A stretch of 64,000 bases of DNA from Polyangiaceae bacterium. GTDB taxonomy: Bacteria > Myxococcota_A > Polyangia > Polyangiales > Polyangiaceae. Every line of letters begins with the position of its first letter. Positions within the stretch are counted from its first letter, which is position 1. This document shows positions 1 through 9,515 of the stretch, piece after piece. Under the pieces are notes generated by a model. That model saw nothing but the letters and a program-made list of their open reading frames with translations. It was not told where the DNA came from and did not search any database. The DNA lies in assembly GCA_016715885.1 (NCBI GenBank), contig JADJXL010000003.1, forward strand, positions 1-64,000, written 5' to 3'. The position numbers and the translations under genes are program-made.

Positions 1-8
1 GCATTCAC

Positions 9-547
9 ATGTGCCTGTCGACTCGCCACTTCACACGTCGTGAATCCATATTCGCCATTATTTCCGCGAGCGTTTTCGCCGGCTGTGCGATCCCCATGCG
101 GCCACCATTGCCGGGATCGATGCAGCATCCGCTGCTTGGTGAAGTGGGCCCGTCGTTCGAATGTGTTTCACTCGACAATCAGACGTTGAGTGTGCCGAGT
201 CACGGAACAGCGAAGGTCGTCGTGGTTGATTTCTGGGCCTCATGGTGTGAGGCGTGCAAGGTTGGGATGCCGGCTCTCGAACGGCTCTATCGCGATAACC
301 GTCGCGATGGGCTCATGGTCGTCGGTGTGAGCGTGGACGCGGACGCCGAGCAAGCACGCGATGCGGCGCGTCGGCTTGGAATGACATTTTCCGGTCGTAC
401 ATGATCCAAGCCAAGTTCTTCTGTCTGCGTACGGCGTTGGCTTCCTCCCCTACGACGGTCGTCTTCGATGCTGATGCGTGTTTGAGGTTTGTCGGAAGAG
501 AACCCGCGGGTATCAAGCGCGCCGTCCGAATCCTCCTGGCCAAGTGA
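9..547 (+). pseudogene. TlpA-like thioredoxin lipoprotein, broken by two frameshifts
   Basis: The frame opened by the ATG at 9 gives a lipoprotein signal (lipobox VFAGC) and a thioredoxin fold with the redox motif WASWCEAC. It then stops at 402-404, soon after RLGMTF. Removing one T from the TTTT run at 387-390 and the T at 451 restores a family-typical C-terminus: FPVVHDPSQV, then AYGVGFLP, then TTVVFDADACLRFVGRE, ending at the TGA at 545-547. Intact relatives are periplasmic thiol-disulfide reductases. As read, the protein loses its C-terminal third, including the cis-Pro region (LPTT). Two separate single-base insertions suggest a decayed gene, but sequencing or assembly error in this low-value edge cannot be excluded. 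Confidence 0.75.
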
Positions 548-763
548 TCTCATGGCATTCATGGCTTCTTTCCACTGGAGGACATCAAATACCTTTCCAG
601 CCAATCGCGCGACTTCGTCATTCGAGCAGTCGTCGAACAGTGGCATCGCACATCGAAAAAGGGATGTATCGGATCCAGTTCTTGGGAGACACCATGAACC
701 CGGCGTTGCGCGCCAAGTAGCCGTCCAAGGTTTTACCGGGGAAGCGCCGCCCCGGGTTGAAGT

Positions 764-882
764 GGCTGTCTCAAAACTCGAAATCCCCGTCCTCAATGCA
801 CGCTCGCGCAAGTCCAAAATCGTGATCACAAGCTCCGGCTGTCTCAAAACTCGAAATCCCCGTCCTCAATGCACGCTCGCGC
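764..882. repeat. Pair of identical 46-bp direct repeats (period 73 bp)
   Basis: An identical 46-bp sequence occurs at 764-809 and 837-882, separated by 27 unrelated bases. Each copy contains GTCTCAAAACTCGAAATCCC. On the minus strand this region reads ...TTTTGAGAC, which matches the last seven bases (TTGAGAC) of the CRISPR repeat further right. The 73-bp period is also close to the array period. It could be a two-repeat relic array or simply a duplicated intergenic element next to a REP-like hairpin. No gene is seen in 548-999. Confidence 0.6.
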
Positions 883-900
883 GGGGTTAAAACCCCGCGC
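879..900. repeat. REP-like perfect hairpin
   Basis: GCGCGGGGTT (879-888) and AACCCCGCGC (891-900) form a 10-bp perfect stem with a 2-nt loop. It sits directly against the second 46-bp direct repeat. G+C-rich palindromes of this kind are usual REP/REPIN-type intergenic elements. There is no T-tract, so I do not call it a terminator. Confidence 0.6.
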
Positions 901-999
901 TACACATTCAAAAGTCCCTCACTTCCGTTCGGGACTGGCGTTGTGCGATCTCGGATCGTTATCGAAAATCTCCGACGATTTCGCAATAGATTGCATTTC

Positions 1000-1535
1000 A
1001 CGAGCGCGGCTTTGGGCCGCTCGAGCAGCTTGGCCTCTCGGTCGACGCGGTCAAAGGTGGCCCCGAGCACGTGCGCGCTGCCTTGCCGGGGCTTCCCGAG
1101 GAGCTTTTGCCCGCGTTCGAGCTCGCTGTTGGCCTGCTCTGAGGTGGGGCGCATGGGGAGAAGCTCGCGAGCCTCGGCTTTGCTGCTCGGCGGCGAAGCG
1201 TCGAGGGTACGTTCTTTGAGGTCGATGCACGGTTCCCGGTGCGCGGCGGCTGGCCGCGTGGGGCCGGACTGGGAACGGCATAAGGCTCCTGCCGGTGTAT
1301 GACCCGAACAACGTTTTGCAGTTGAACCAGGCCATCTTCGATAAAGCCGAGGCAATCCACGATCCTCGTGGACGCGGTGGTCGACCGCGCGCTCGCTGGC
1401 CCCACGGAGCTATTGCCGGACGAGCTCGCGACGCTGCTTCCCACGGCGCCGGATGCCGAGCGATTGCTCGAAGCACAACGCATGCTTCGGAAAGTGGGCA
1501 TTACGTGGCCCGGGTCGCCGGAGATACCGGAGTAG
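1000..1535 (+). pseudogene. Frameshifted remnant of an unrecognised protein
   Basis: Protein-like segments appear in succession in different plus-strand frames. Around 1000-1140 one reads FHERGFGPLEQLGLSVDAV and ends in LPAFELAVGLL and a stop. Around 1285-1360 one reads LLPVYDPNNVLQLNQAIF. At 1353-1535 one reads STILVDAVVDRALAG, then LLEAQRMLRKVGITWPGSP and a stop. Each has coding-like composition but none is an intact gene. The best explanation is the C-terminal part of one gene broken by indels. I do not recognise the family. It lies against the old (trailer) end of the CRISPR array. Confidence 0.45.
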
Positions 1536-1595
1536 CCGCGGCCAACAGGTGCCAATCCTTGAACGAGGCCGTGCGTAAGGCCGTGGGCAAAGTCC

Positions 1596-4500
1596 GTGAA
1601 TGAGCTTTTCGCGGGGATTGGCAAAATGTTTTTCAGCGGAGAAACCCCGAGGTCTCAATTCCTGTTCTGGTGAATGAGCTTTTCGCGGAAATACGGAATG
1701 GCTGCACCACACGACTCCTTTTAGTCTCAATTCCTGTTCTGGTGAATGAGCTTTATGGAAATACGGAACGGCGCACCACACGATCCTTTTAGTCTCAATT
1801 CCTGTTCTGGTGAATGAGCTTTTCGCGGAGCTCGGCGCGAACATCCGCGAGACGCCGGACGGATCGTCTCAATTCCTGTTCTGGTGAATGAGCTCGCGGG
1901 AATTTGCGAGAGCTTTTGGATACGGGCAAGGCAAGTTCTCAATTCCTGTTCTGGTGAATGAGCTTTTCGCGGCCATTCCTGAAGATGTCCTCGAGGACTA
2001 CGAGAACGTGCGTTCTCAATTCCTGTTCTGGTGAATGAGCTTTTCGCGCTGGACGAAGGAGGACGAGAAGAAATGCGAGGACGATGTCTCAATTCCTGTT
2101 CTGGTGAATGAGCTTTTCGCGACCAACGAGAAGGAGGTGCGGAAATGGTGGGCTGGTGTCTCAATTCCTGTTCTGGTGAATGAGCTTTTCGCGGATATCG
2201 CGCCGATTGCGTATCCGCGGAAAAGAAGGCCGTCTCAATTCCTGTTCTGGTGAATGAGCTTTTCGCGGCTCGACGTCAACGCATACGTCGATGACGACAC
2301 GACGAAGTCTCAATTCCTGTTCTGGTGAATGAGCTTTTCGCGGAAACCAGCGGCCGGCGCCGCAGAAAGAAACCAATGCGGTCTCAATTCCTGTTCTGGT
2401 GAATGAGCTTTTCGCGGTGAAGAGCCGCCCGTCGAAGTCGCGGCCGAAGTGGAGGCGGTCTCAATTCCTGTTCTGGTGAATGAGCTTTTCGCGGTCCAAG
2501 AGGTGAAGACCCGTGTACGTGGCGAGCTATCCGGTCTCAATTCCTGTTCTGGTGAATGAGCTTTTCGCGGGCCAAACGTCCGGAAGCTCGGGCAGTTCAC
2601 CCTCACGCCGGTCTCAATTCCTGTTCTGGTGAATGAGCTTTTCGCGGGCAGCAATGCCAATAAAAACCAACAATGAGGCGAATGTGGAGTCTCAATTCCT
2701 GTTCTGGTGAATGAGCTTTTCGCGGTGCCCTCTCTGGTGCCGTGGCGTACCACCTCATCACGTCTCAATTCCTGTTCTGGTGAATGAGCTTTTCGCGGTG
2801 CGTGTCCGCCCAAGAAAAGGCGGCGCAATTCGGAACGGTCTCAATTCCTGTTCTGGTGAATGAGCTTTTCGCGGAACTGGAGCCGGTGCTCTCGGTTGTG
2901 AAAGGCAAAGGGATGTCTCAATTCCTGTTCTGGTGAATGAGCTTTTCGCGGGCACGGTTGCAAGCCCGTGTGGAGGTGCGCAATGAGGTCTCAATTCCTG
3001 TTCTGGTGAATGAGCTTTTCGCGGTGACCAGTCCACATCACCCAACGTCGTACCCTCGCAGTCTCAATTCCTGTTCTGGTGAATGAGCTTTTCGCGGTGC
3101 AACGGCGTAGGGTGTGGAAGCACGAGTCGAAGGACGAGTCTCAATTCCTGTTCTGGTGAATGAGCTTTTCGCGGACCGTGTGGGCAACCTGAAGAGGAAA
3201 CGGATACGGTGGGTCTCAATTCCTGTTCTGGTGAATGAGCTTTTCGCGGTGCGGTAGACGGTTGTTTTTCCTGCTGCCGGAGTGAGCGGTCTCAATTCCT
3301 GTTCTGGTGAATGAGCTTTTCGCGGCGATTGCGGAAGCGCGGGCCACGCGCGAAGCAGAGCGCGGTCTCAATTCCTGTTCTGGTGAATGAGCTTTTCGCG
3401 GCTCGTGCAACTGAAAACCGGATCGAATGAAATCACGATGTCTCAATTCCTGTTCTGGTGAATGAGCTTTTCGCGGGCCATGGCGCATGGCCAATTCGTG
3501 CAATTTTACGGCAGGTCTCAATTCCTGTTCTGGTGAATGAGCTTTTCGCGGACGAAAACTAATCGTTCTGGCGGCTTGCGATTGCGCGGAAGTCTCAATT
3601 CCTGTTCTGGTGAATGAGCTTTTCGCGGCCCGAATATCAATCAAACTCCGCGTTGGAATTGAGCCCGTCTCAATTCCTGTTCTGGTGAATGAGCTTTTCG
3701 CGGATGACCGAACAAAAAATGCTTCCGCCTGAAAAACTAGTCTCAATTCCTGTTCTGGTGAATGAGCTTTTCGCGGGTCGGGCAAGATAAACAAAGTATT
3801 GAATCATTGGTTGGTCTCAATTCCTGTTCTGGTGAATGAGCTTTTCGCGGGCCGATCAATCCATTTTTGGCTGCAAGGAGAGAATTAGTCTCAATTCCTG
3901 TTCTGGTGAATGAGCTTTTCGCGGTCACAAAAGATATCCTTTGTAGATTTTCTGACAAAGTCTCAATTCCTGTTCTGGTGAATGAGCTTTTCGCGGTATT
4001 CCGCCAACATCCACCAAATCGGAAAGGTGCACAGTCTCAATTCCTGTTCTGGTGAATGAGCTTTTCGCGGAACTCAATCAACCATTACAACCATCAGAAG
4101 TTAGAAAGGTCTCAATTCCTGTTCTGGTGAATGAGCTTTTCGCGGGAACGGCGCCCGCGTATCGCAGCTCGATCCTCAAGCGTCTCAATTCCTGTTCTGG
4201 TGAATGAGCTTTTCGCGGTTGGTGCGATTCTCCATTTGTGCGCGAAAGGCGCGCGAGGTCTCAATTCCTGTTCTGGTGAATGAGCTTTTCGCGGCTGCTT
4301 GCGCCGTCGGTGCACACACGGACAGTCATAGTCTCAATTCCTGTTCTGGTGAATGAGCTTTTCGCGGTTGGCAGTACTTCTACGACGATCCACTCACGAA
4401 AGACGAGTCTCAATTCCTGTTCTGGTGCATGAGCTTTTCGCGGAGAAGGGGCCAGCGTGGGGCAAGATCACGCACATCGAGTCTCAATTCCTGTTCTGGT

Positions 4501-6312
4501 GAATGAGCTTTTCGCGCGAGCAGCACGCGGTGCGATTCACCATTTCGATCAAGAGGTCTCAATTCCTGTTCTGGTGAATGAGCTTTTCGCGGGACTGTCC
4601 ACCTCTCGCTCAACCTGATCTTGCGCCAAGTCTCAATTCCTGTTCTGGTGAATGAGCTTTTCGCGGCGTGCAGCGTATCATCACGTGCGCCAAGGGCGAG
4701 ATCGTCTCAATTCCTGTTCTGGTGAATGAGCTTTTCGCGGAATGCGCAGGGACCTCACACCGTCGGTCACCGTCTCGAGTCTCAATTCCTGTTCTGGTGA
4801 ATGAGCTTTTCGCGGGCCGCAAGCGCGCCGATGTGCTGCGTGAAGCGTTGGTCTCAATTCCTGTTCTGGTGAATGAGCTTTTCGCGGAAACGCTGCACTC
4901 AATTCAGCAAAAAGTGCCATCATCAGTCTCAATTCCTGTTCTGGTGAATGAGCTTTTCGCGGAATGTCACCGCCCGCCAGTCCGCCCATTCCAGTCCGCC
5001 CATTCCAACAAAGGGTCTCAATTCCTGTTCTGGTGAATGAGCTTTTCGCGGATATCGAATTGATGTGGCCGTACAAGCCGCTGGCAGTCTCAATTCCTGT
5101 TCTGGTGAATGAGCTTTTCGCGGAATGGGCGCGAGAAGTGGACCGGACCCGAGAAGAACGTCTCAATTCCTGTTCTGGTGAATGAGCTTTTCGCGGGAAT
5201 GAATCTCCATTTTTGTGTCAAAGGCGCCGGTGAGTCTCAATTCCTGTTCTGGTGAATGAGCTTTTCGCGGTCCGCGGCGAGCACAACATTCGAAACCAAC
5301 ATGAGCGCACGTCTCAATTCCTGTTCTGGTGAATGAGCTTTTCGCGGCCCGCCGTGGTCACACATCTCCGACGGCAGTACCCCAAGTCTCAATTCCTGTT
5401 CTGGTGAATGAGCTTTTCGCGGACGACGGGCGCGCCTTCAAATCGGTTATCGCCAACGAAGGTCTCAATTCCTGTTCTGGTGAATGAGCTTTTCGCGGCG
5501 CATTCGTTCGCGCTGTGCTTCGGGCTACCGGCGCGGTCTCAATTCCTGTTCTGGTGAATGAGCTTTTCGCGGGCAGCAACGTCGGAAGTGGTTGCATTCC
5601 CGAAAGGCGGTCTCAATTCCTGTTCTGGTGAATGAGCTTTTCGCGGGTGTTTTGCGAGGTGTAGCGTGAGCGAGGACATTCACGTCTCAATTCCTGTTCT
5701 GGTGAATGAGCTTTTCGCGGACTTCGTTCTTTTGCTGAAGGGCCAAGCCCATCGAAGGTCTCAATTCCTGTTCTGGTGAATGAGCTTTTCGCGGCACGGC
5801 CTTGGCTTGGTCCACGACGATCTCGAACTGCGCGTCTCAATTCCTGTTCTGGTGAATGAGCTTTTCGCGGTGCAGCCGCACGTTCCTCGCATTCGGCGAT
5901 GATCATCGGCGTCTCAATTCCTGTTCTGGTGAATGAGCTTTTCGCGGCACCGCCAACGACAACGCGCGCCCTGTGCCCGGAATGGGTCTCAATTCCTGTT
6001 CTGGTGAATGAGCTTTTCGCGGCGGCATACCCGCCCTCGCGGTTCGTTTGGGCAAGCGTCTCAATTCCTGTTCTGGTGAATGAGCTTTTCGCGGACCGTC
6101 AGCCATGGAACACCTCAGAAGAAGCCCCCCCAATTCCTGTTCTGGTGAATGAGCTTTTCGCGGCGAGGACCTCGTTATTCAACCGCACCTCGGCTTTGAA
6201 GTCTCAATTCCTGTTCTGGTGAATGAGCTTTTCGCGGCGTGCCAAGCCCGATCTTTTCCAGGTCGAATTCGACGCGTCTCAATTCCTGTTCTGGTGAATG
6301 AGCTTTTCGCGG
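1596..6312 (-). CRISPR. CRISPR array, 63 repeats plus one partial, type I-B-like repeat
   Basis: The 37-bp repeat begins GTCTCAATTCCTGTTCTGGT and ends GAGCTTTTCGCGG on the plus strand. Repeats start at 1652, 1724, 1792 and so on up to 6276. A 19-bp partial copy lies at 1596-1614. Spacers are mostly 33-41 nt; one (4963-5014) is 52 nt. On the minus strand the repeat ends ATTGAGAC, close to the usual ATTGAAAC/G handle of I-A/I-B repeats. Degenerate repeats cluster on the left: the truncated copy ending at 1758, one at 1866 with TTT deleted, and first-base changes at 1936 and 2013. Repeats are near-perfect on the right. Both facts place the leader on the right, beside cas2, with transcription leftwards. 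Scattered variants include 2049, 2122, 4443-4517 and the repeat at 6127. Confidence 0.98.
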
Positions 6313-6831
6313 CCCGCCTTCGTAAGTCGTGGAACTCGTTCGCGCTTTCAAGCCTCCTGCGAGCGGCGGGCCACGCGACGCCCGCAATACACATCGTAGA
6401 CGGATCCTCCTCCGTTGGCAAGTCCCACCCCACCCACGAATCCTCGTACGTTCGCCCACCGCGAGCAGCCCCCGGCACCCCGTTACATCGAACCCGCTCG
6501 CAACACCCCCACCATCATCAAAAAATCGAACAAGCCCCTCCCCCTTTGCCCCTTGACAAACCTCACGCCTTACCCATCCCCCACCCCGGCGCAATGCCGA
6601 TCCCTCGGAGCGCCGGCCCGCGCTCGACGCCCCGAAAGATCGCTCCCCATTGTCAAGGACCTCGGCCGCCTCCTGCACCGACATGCACCAAGCATCACTC
6701 CGCAAGTGACCGCTCGAGCGCTCGTCAACCACAAAAGACAGCACGCAGCCATCTTCCGCCAATCACTCGCCCTCTTCAACCCCCTTTCGCACCGCCCACG
6801 ACAATTTTTTCAGTCAACCTCGACGCCCACG
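6313..6831 (-). promoter_or_regulatory. Presumed CRISPR leader between cas2 and the array
   Basis: About 520 bp without a convincing gene separates the last repeat (ends 6312) from the cas2 stop. Read on the minus strand it is G-rich with short A/T tracts, and TTGACA occurs at 6651-6656. No good -10 is placed after it, so the promoter position is open. Location next to the intact, repeat-conserved end of the array and next to the adaptation genes is the main reason to call it a leader. Confidence 0.7.
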
Positions 6832-7122
6832 TCAAATCACTATCGATCCACGCTGCTGAAGTCGCCAAGGCAAACCAATCGTCTTGACTTGCTCCAGCTC
6901 CCTCCGCTCCGCCGCACCCAAGTCGATGAACATCACCTGATCCTCCTTCTGGTTCATCACATCGACGATCCGCTTCTCCAAAAGCACCAACTCCTTCTCC
7001 GTCAAAAGCGCCTCGTACACCGAATCCTGCACTCGCACGGCCACCGCCTTCACCACTCCATGCACACGCCGCAGCCGCTCGGGATCCGCAATGTCGTACG
7101 AAACCAAATACCTCGTCACCAT
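6832..7122 (-). CDS. cas2: CRISPR-associated endoribonuclease Cas2
   Basis: A 96-aa protein of normal Cas2 length. It opens with MVTRYLVSYDIADPERLRRV, where the beta-1 strand carries the conserved Asp (D10) of the ferredoxin-like Cas2 fold. In other systems Cas2 dimers bridge Cas1 dimers in the spacer-integration complex. The ATG at 7122 is 9 nt after the stop of cas4-cas1, and a GAGGGGG ribosome-binding site overlaps that stop, so the two are translationally coupled. It is the last gene before the leader. Confidence 0.95.
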   Translation of the reverse strand: MVTRYLVSYDIADPERLRRVHGVVKAVAVRVQDSVYEALLTEKELVLLEKRIVDVMNQKEDQVMFIDLGAAERRELEQVKTIGLPWRLQQRGSIVI

Positions 7123-7131
7123 GTCGCCCCC

Positions 7132-8934
7132 TCAGCGCGTCGTCAGCGCCACGTACCTGTCCGTTTCCCCTTCGATCACCCGCGCAAGCACTCGCGCCTG
7201 CAGCTCGATCGCCCGCCGATACGTCACCCGATACCCAAACACCGGATGCGTGATCTCCTCCTCGCGCCGCTGATCGAGCGCCTGCAAAAACGCTCGACGC
7301 GCACCGGGCTTCATCGTCACACCTTGCAGCTCACGATGAAAATCATCGGCCAAGACCCGCTTCTCCGCGACGACGCGCAGCACCGTCGAGTCCACGATCA
7401 GCACTCGAAATTCCTCCACCAAGTCGAGGCCCAGCGCAGGCCTGCCCCAGCCCATTCCATGCAAAAAACCGCGCATCGGGTCGAATCCGACGCGCCGAAG
7501 CACGTCCGCACATTCGCGCGTCAAGATCGCATACCCGAACGACAACATGGCATTGACGGGATCCCGAGGCGGCCTTCGATTGCGACCATCCATCTCGAAC
7601 GCCGCACCTCCGCGATCTCGAAAGAGCCGCGCCAAACCATCGAAGTAGAGCCGCGCCGCGCGCCCTTCCACACCACGCACTTCGTCCCCCGTCATCGCTC
7701 CATTCAGCGTGCGCCCGAGCGACTCCCACTCGCTCGCCATCGCATCGGTGAGCATGCCGTGTCGCCGCAGAAAGACCCGCTGATTCTTGATTTTCCCGCG
7801 CACGATCTCGCGCGACAAGGAGAGCGTTTTTCCCGCATCCGTCGCCCACGCGTGCTGCGCCGCTCGAAGCGCCACGTTGCTCGACAAACCCGTCGTCACG
7901 CTCCCGAGCAGCCGCCCATGCGCTTGATGAAACGAGACGGGAATCGATCGCTCGAGGCACCCCATGATCGCCGCCGTCGACACTTGGACCGCGCCCATGA
8001 CGACCAGCGCGTCGATCGAATCCATCGCGATTCGCAATGGTTTGCCCTGGGGCTTTCCATCGGCATCGGGCGGAGGTGCGACGACGAGCGCTTCGCCTTC
8101 TTTGCGCACGGAAGCGCCCAAGGTCGAGACCGTCACCGTGCGCGTCTCCATGGACGACGCGACGAGCCGCCGAGCTTTTGCCAAAGGCCCCGCGGGCGGC
8201 GGAGGTTCGTCGTCGTTCGTGTCGGCAAACCCATCTTCCGGCGCTATGCCTCGACGCAGCACGAGTGACTCGTCGGGCAAACACACTTCGACGAGCGAGC
8301 AGCCTTTGCACTTGGGGCTATCCACGAGCGGCGGAGGTCGTTCGGCGAGGTGCTGGGCCGCGCGCGCGTTTGCGATGGCATCGAGCGCCGCGTGGCGTAG
8401 CTCGGGCGTGAGCGTCACGCGCGATCGAGCGCGACTTTTGCGATAATACAGCTCGGCGTGGGGCACGGCGTATCCGGCTTGTTCGAGCGCCATGGCTTGA
8501 ATGGCGACGTGGATGGCGTCGGCGTCCCACACGCCTTTGGCGAGCGTCACGTGAGGCGAGTCGTCGGCCGGCCCCGAACCGCTTTTCATTTCGGTGGGAA
8601 TGGCGGTACCTGCGCCATCCAGCAGCACGCCATCGAGTTTCGCGACGATACCGAGGGCCGAGTCACCCAAGTCGATGGCGCGCGCTTGTTGCCATTCGAC
8701 GGGTGCGTCGTTCGCGGCGTCTTCTTCGGGTGTATCGACTTTCACATCGCGTCGTGCGCGGGACGAGCCTTTGGCGTCGATTTTTTCGTGGGCATGACGG
8801 CCGCGCCAAACGTGTTCGTTGGCGACCATCGAGCCTTCGACGTGCATGTAATGAAAGAGCCGCGGGCAATAGATCCATTCGACGATCATGCGGAGCGGCA
8901 GAGGTTTCGTTTGTGTCGATTCGTTCGTGTCCAT
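7132..8934 (-). CDS. cas4-cas1: Cas4-Cas1 fusion, spacer acquisition nuclease/integrase
   Basis: A 600-aa fusion. Residues 1 to about 225 are Cas4: C23 in YCPR, RecB-type nuclease residues D101 and E115-x-K117 (PTEMKSG), Q146, and the cysteines C209, C212 and C218 for the Fe-S cluster. After a Pro-rich linker (about 244-250), residues 265-600 are Cas1 with metal ligands E423 (VEGRAARLYFDG), H492 (GFLHGMGWGR) and D504 (LGLDLVEEFR). Cas4 trims and orients prespacers using the PAM; Cas1 integrates them. The ATG at 8934 has AAAGGGGG seven bases upstream and is preferred over the in-frame codon at 8967. Fusion of the two is known from types I-G and V-B and is unusual beside a I-B effector. Confidence 0.95.
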   Translation of the reverse strand: MDTNESTQTKPLPLRMIVEWIYCPRLFHYMHVEGSMVANEHVWRGRHAHEKIDAKGSSRARRDVKVDTPEEDAANDAPVEWQQARAIDLGDSALGIVAKLDGVLLDGAGTAIPTEMKSGSGPADDSPHVTLAKGVWDADAIHVAIQAMALEQAGYAVPHAELYYRKSRARSRVTLTPELRHAALDAIANARAAQHLAERPPPLVDSPKCKGCSLVEVCLPDESLVLRRGIAPEDGFADTNDDEPPPPAGPLAKARRLVASSMETRTVTVSTLGASVRKEGEALVVAPPPDADGKPQGKPLRIAMDSIDALVVMGAVQVSTAAIMGCLERSIPVSFHQAHGRLLGSVTTGLSSNVALRAAQHAWATDAGKTLSLSREIVRGKIKNQRVFLRRHGMLTDAMASEWESLGRTLNGAMTGDEVRGVEGRAARLYFDGLARLFRDRGGAAFEMDGRNRRPPRDPVNAMLSFGYAILTRECADVLRRVGFDPMRGFLHGMGWGRPALGLDLVEEFRVLIVDSTVLRVVAEKRVLADDFHRELQGVTMKPGARRAFLQALDQRREEEITHPVFGYRVTYRRAIELQARVLARVIEGETDRYVALTTR

Positions 8935-9085
8935 TTGGTGCCCCCTTTGGAAGGGGCGAGCGTACACGAATGGTCGCGTTCCGGGACGAACGACGGAGGG
9001 GAAACGAAGTTATGGTGTGGGGTGCGTACGAGACGAACTGTGGACAATGATGAATATGTCGTGGACTCGATGTTTTGGGGCGCGG

Positions 9086-9415
9086 TCAGTCGTTGCCGAA
9101 CACGTCCGCCGCGGACTTGGCGCCGATGACGTTGTCGGACCAGCGCTCGAGCGTCGCGAGGTCGTTACACGTTTCGATCCGTGCGCGTTGTGCGTCGGTC
9201 AGCTCGATGCCAGCGCGCTTCAAGAGCCGCAGCAGCGTGCCGCGCGTGCCGTCGAGCTTGCCCTCACGTATCCCGCGGTCGACGAGGGCTTGCGCGAAGG
9301 GGGGAAACTTGTACGGCTTTCCTTGGACGTTGTGTTCCATGATCATCGCCTCGATGGCCTGTTTCAGAGCTTCGCGTACGTGATTGTACACCAGGTCGAT
9401 GCCTTGGTAATGCAC
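9086..9415 (-). pseudogene. C-terminal remnant of an Rpn-family nuclease/transposase-like protein
   Basis: The 109-aa frame reads from a GTG and contains NHVREALKQAIEAMIMEH, then GTRGTLLRLLKRAGIELT and a tail with ATLERWSDNVIGAKSAADVF. This pattern (helical region, Arg/Leu-rich segment, ending in a short alpha motif) is the usual C-terminus of the large myxobacterial Rpn/PD-(D/E)XK transposase-like family. Intact members carry a nuclease domain of some 200 residues ahead of it. Here an in-frame TAG lies only seven codons upstream (9434-9436) and no nuclease part is found. Family assignment is from memory of the pattern. It lies between the adaptation and effector modules. Confidence 0.5.
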
Positions 9416-9515
9416 AAGGATGTGGTGGCGTGGCTATTGGGCGGTTGGAACCGGCGGCGCAGGAATGCGAGGGAAAACGTTTGGCGGGCTGCTCCCAAGG
9501 TGGTAAGCTCATGCG

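Noticed and set aside
287..847. 186-codon minus-strand frame
   Set aside because: It overlaps the TlpA-like gene remnant and the direct repeats; apart from one short plausible stretch it has no coherent protein character.
998..1624. 208-codon minus-strand frame ending in the first partial repeat
   Set aside because: Low-complexity Ser/Arg/Pro composition; the plus strand shows better coding segments, though frameshifted.
1410..6762. Long open frames across the array on both strands with repeated peptides such as AKSSFTRTGIET or VSIPVLVNELFA
   Set aside because: They are translations of the CRISPR repeat, not proteins; period and spacer variation match the array.
6415..8268. 617-codon plus-strand frame rich in Arg and His
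   Set aside because: It is the antisense shadow of cas4-cas1 and of the leader; composition is not protein-like and the minus strand has clear Cas motifs.
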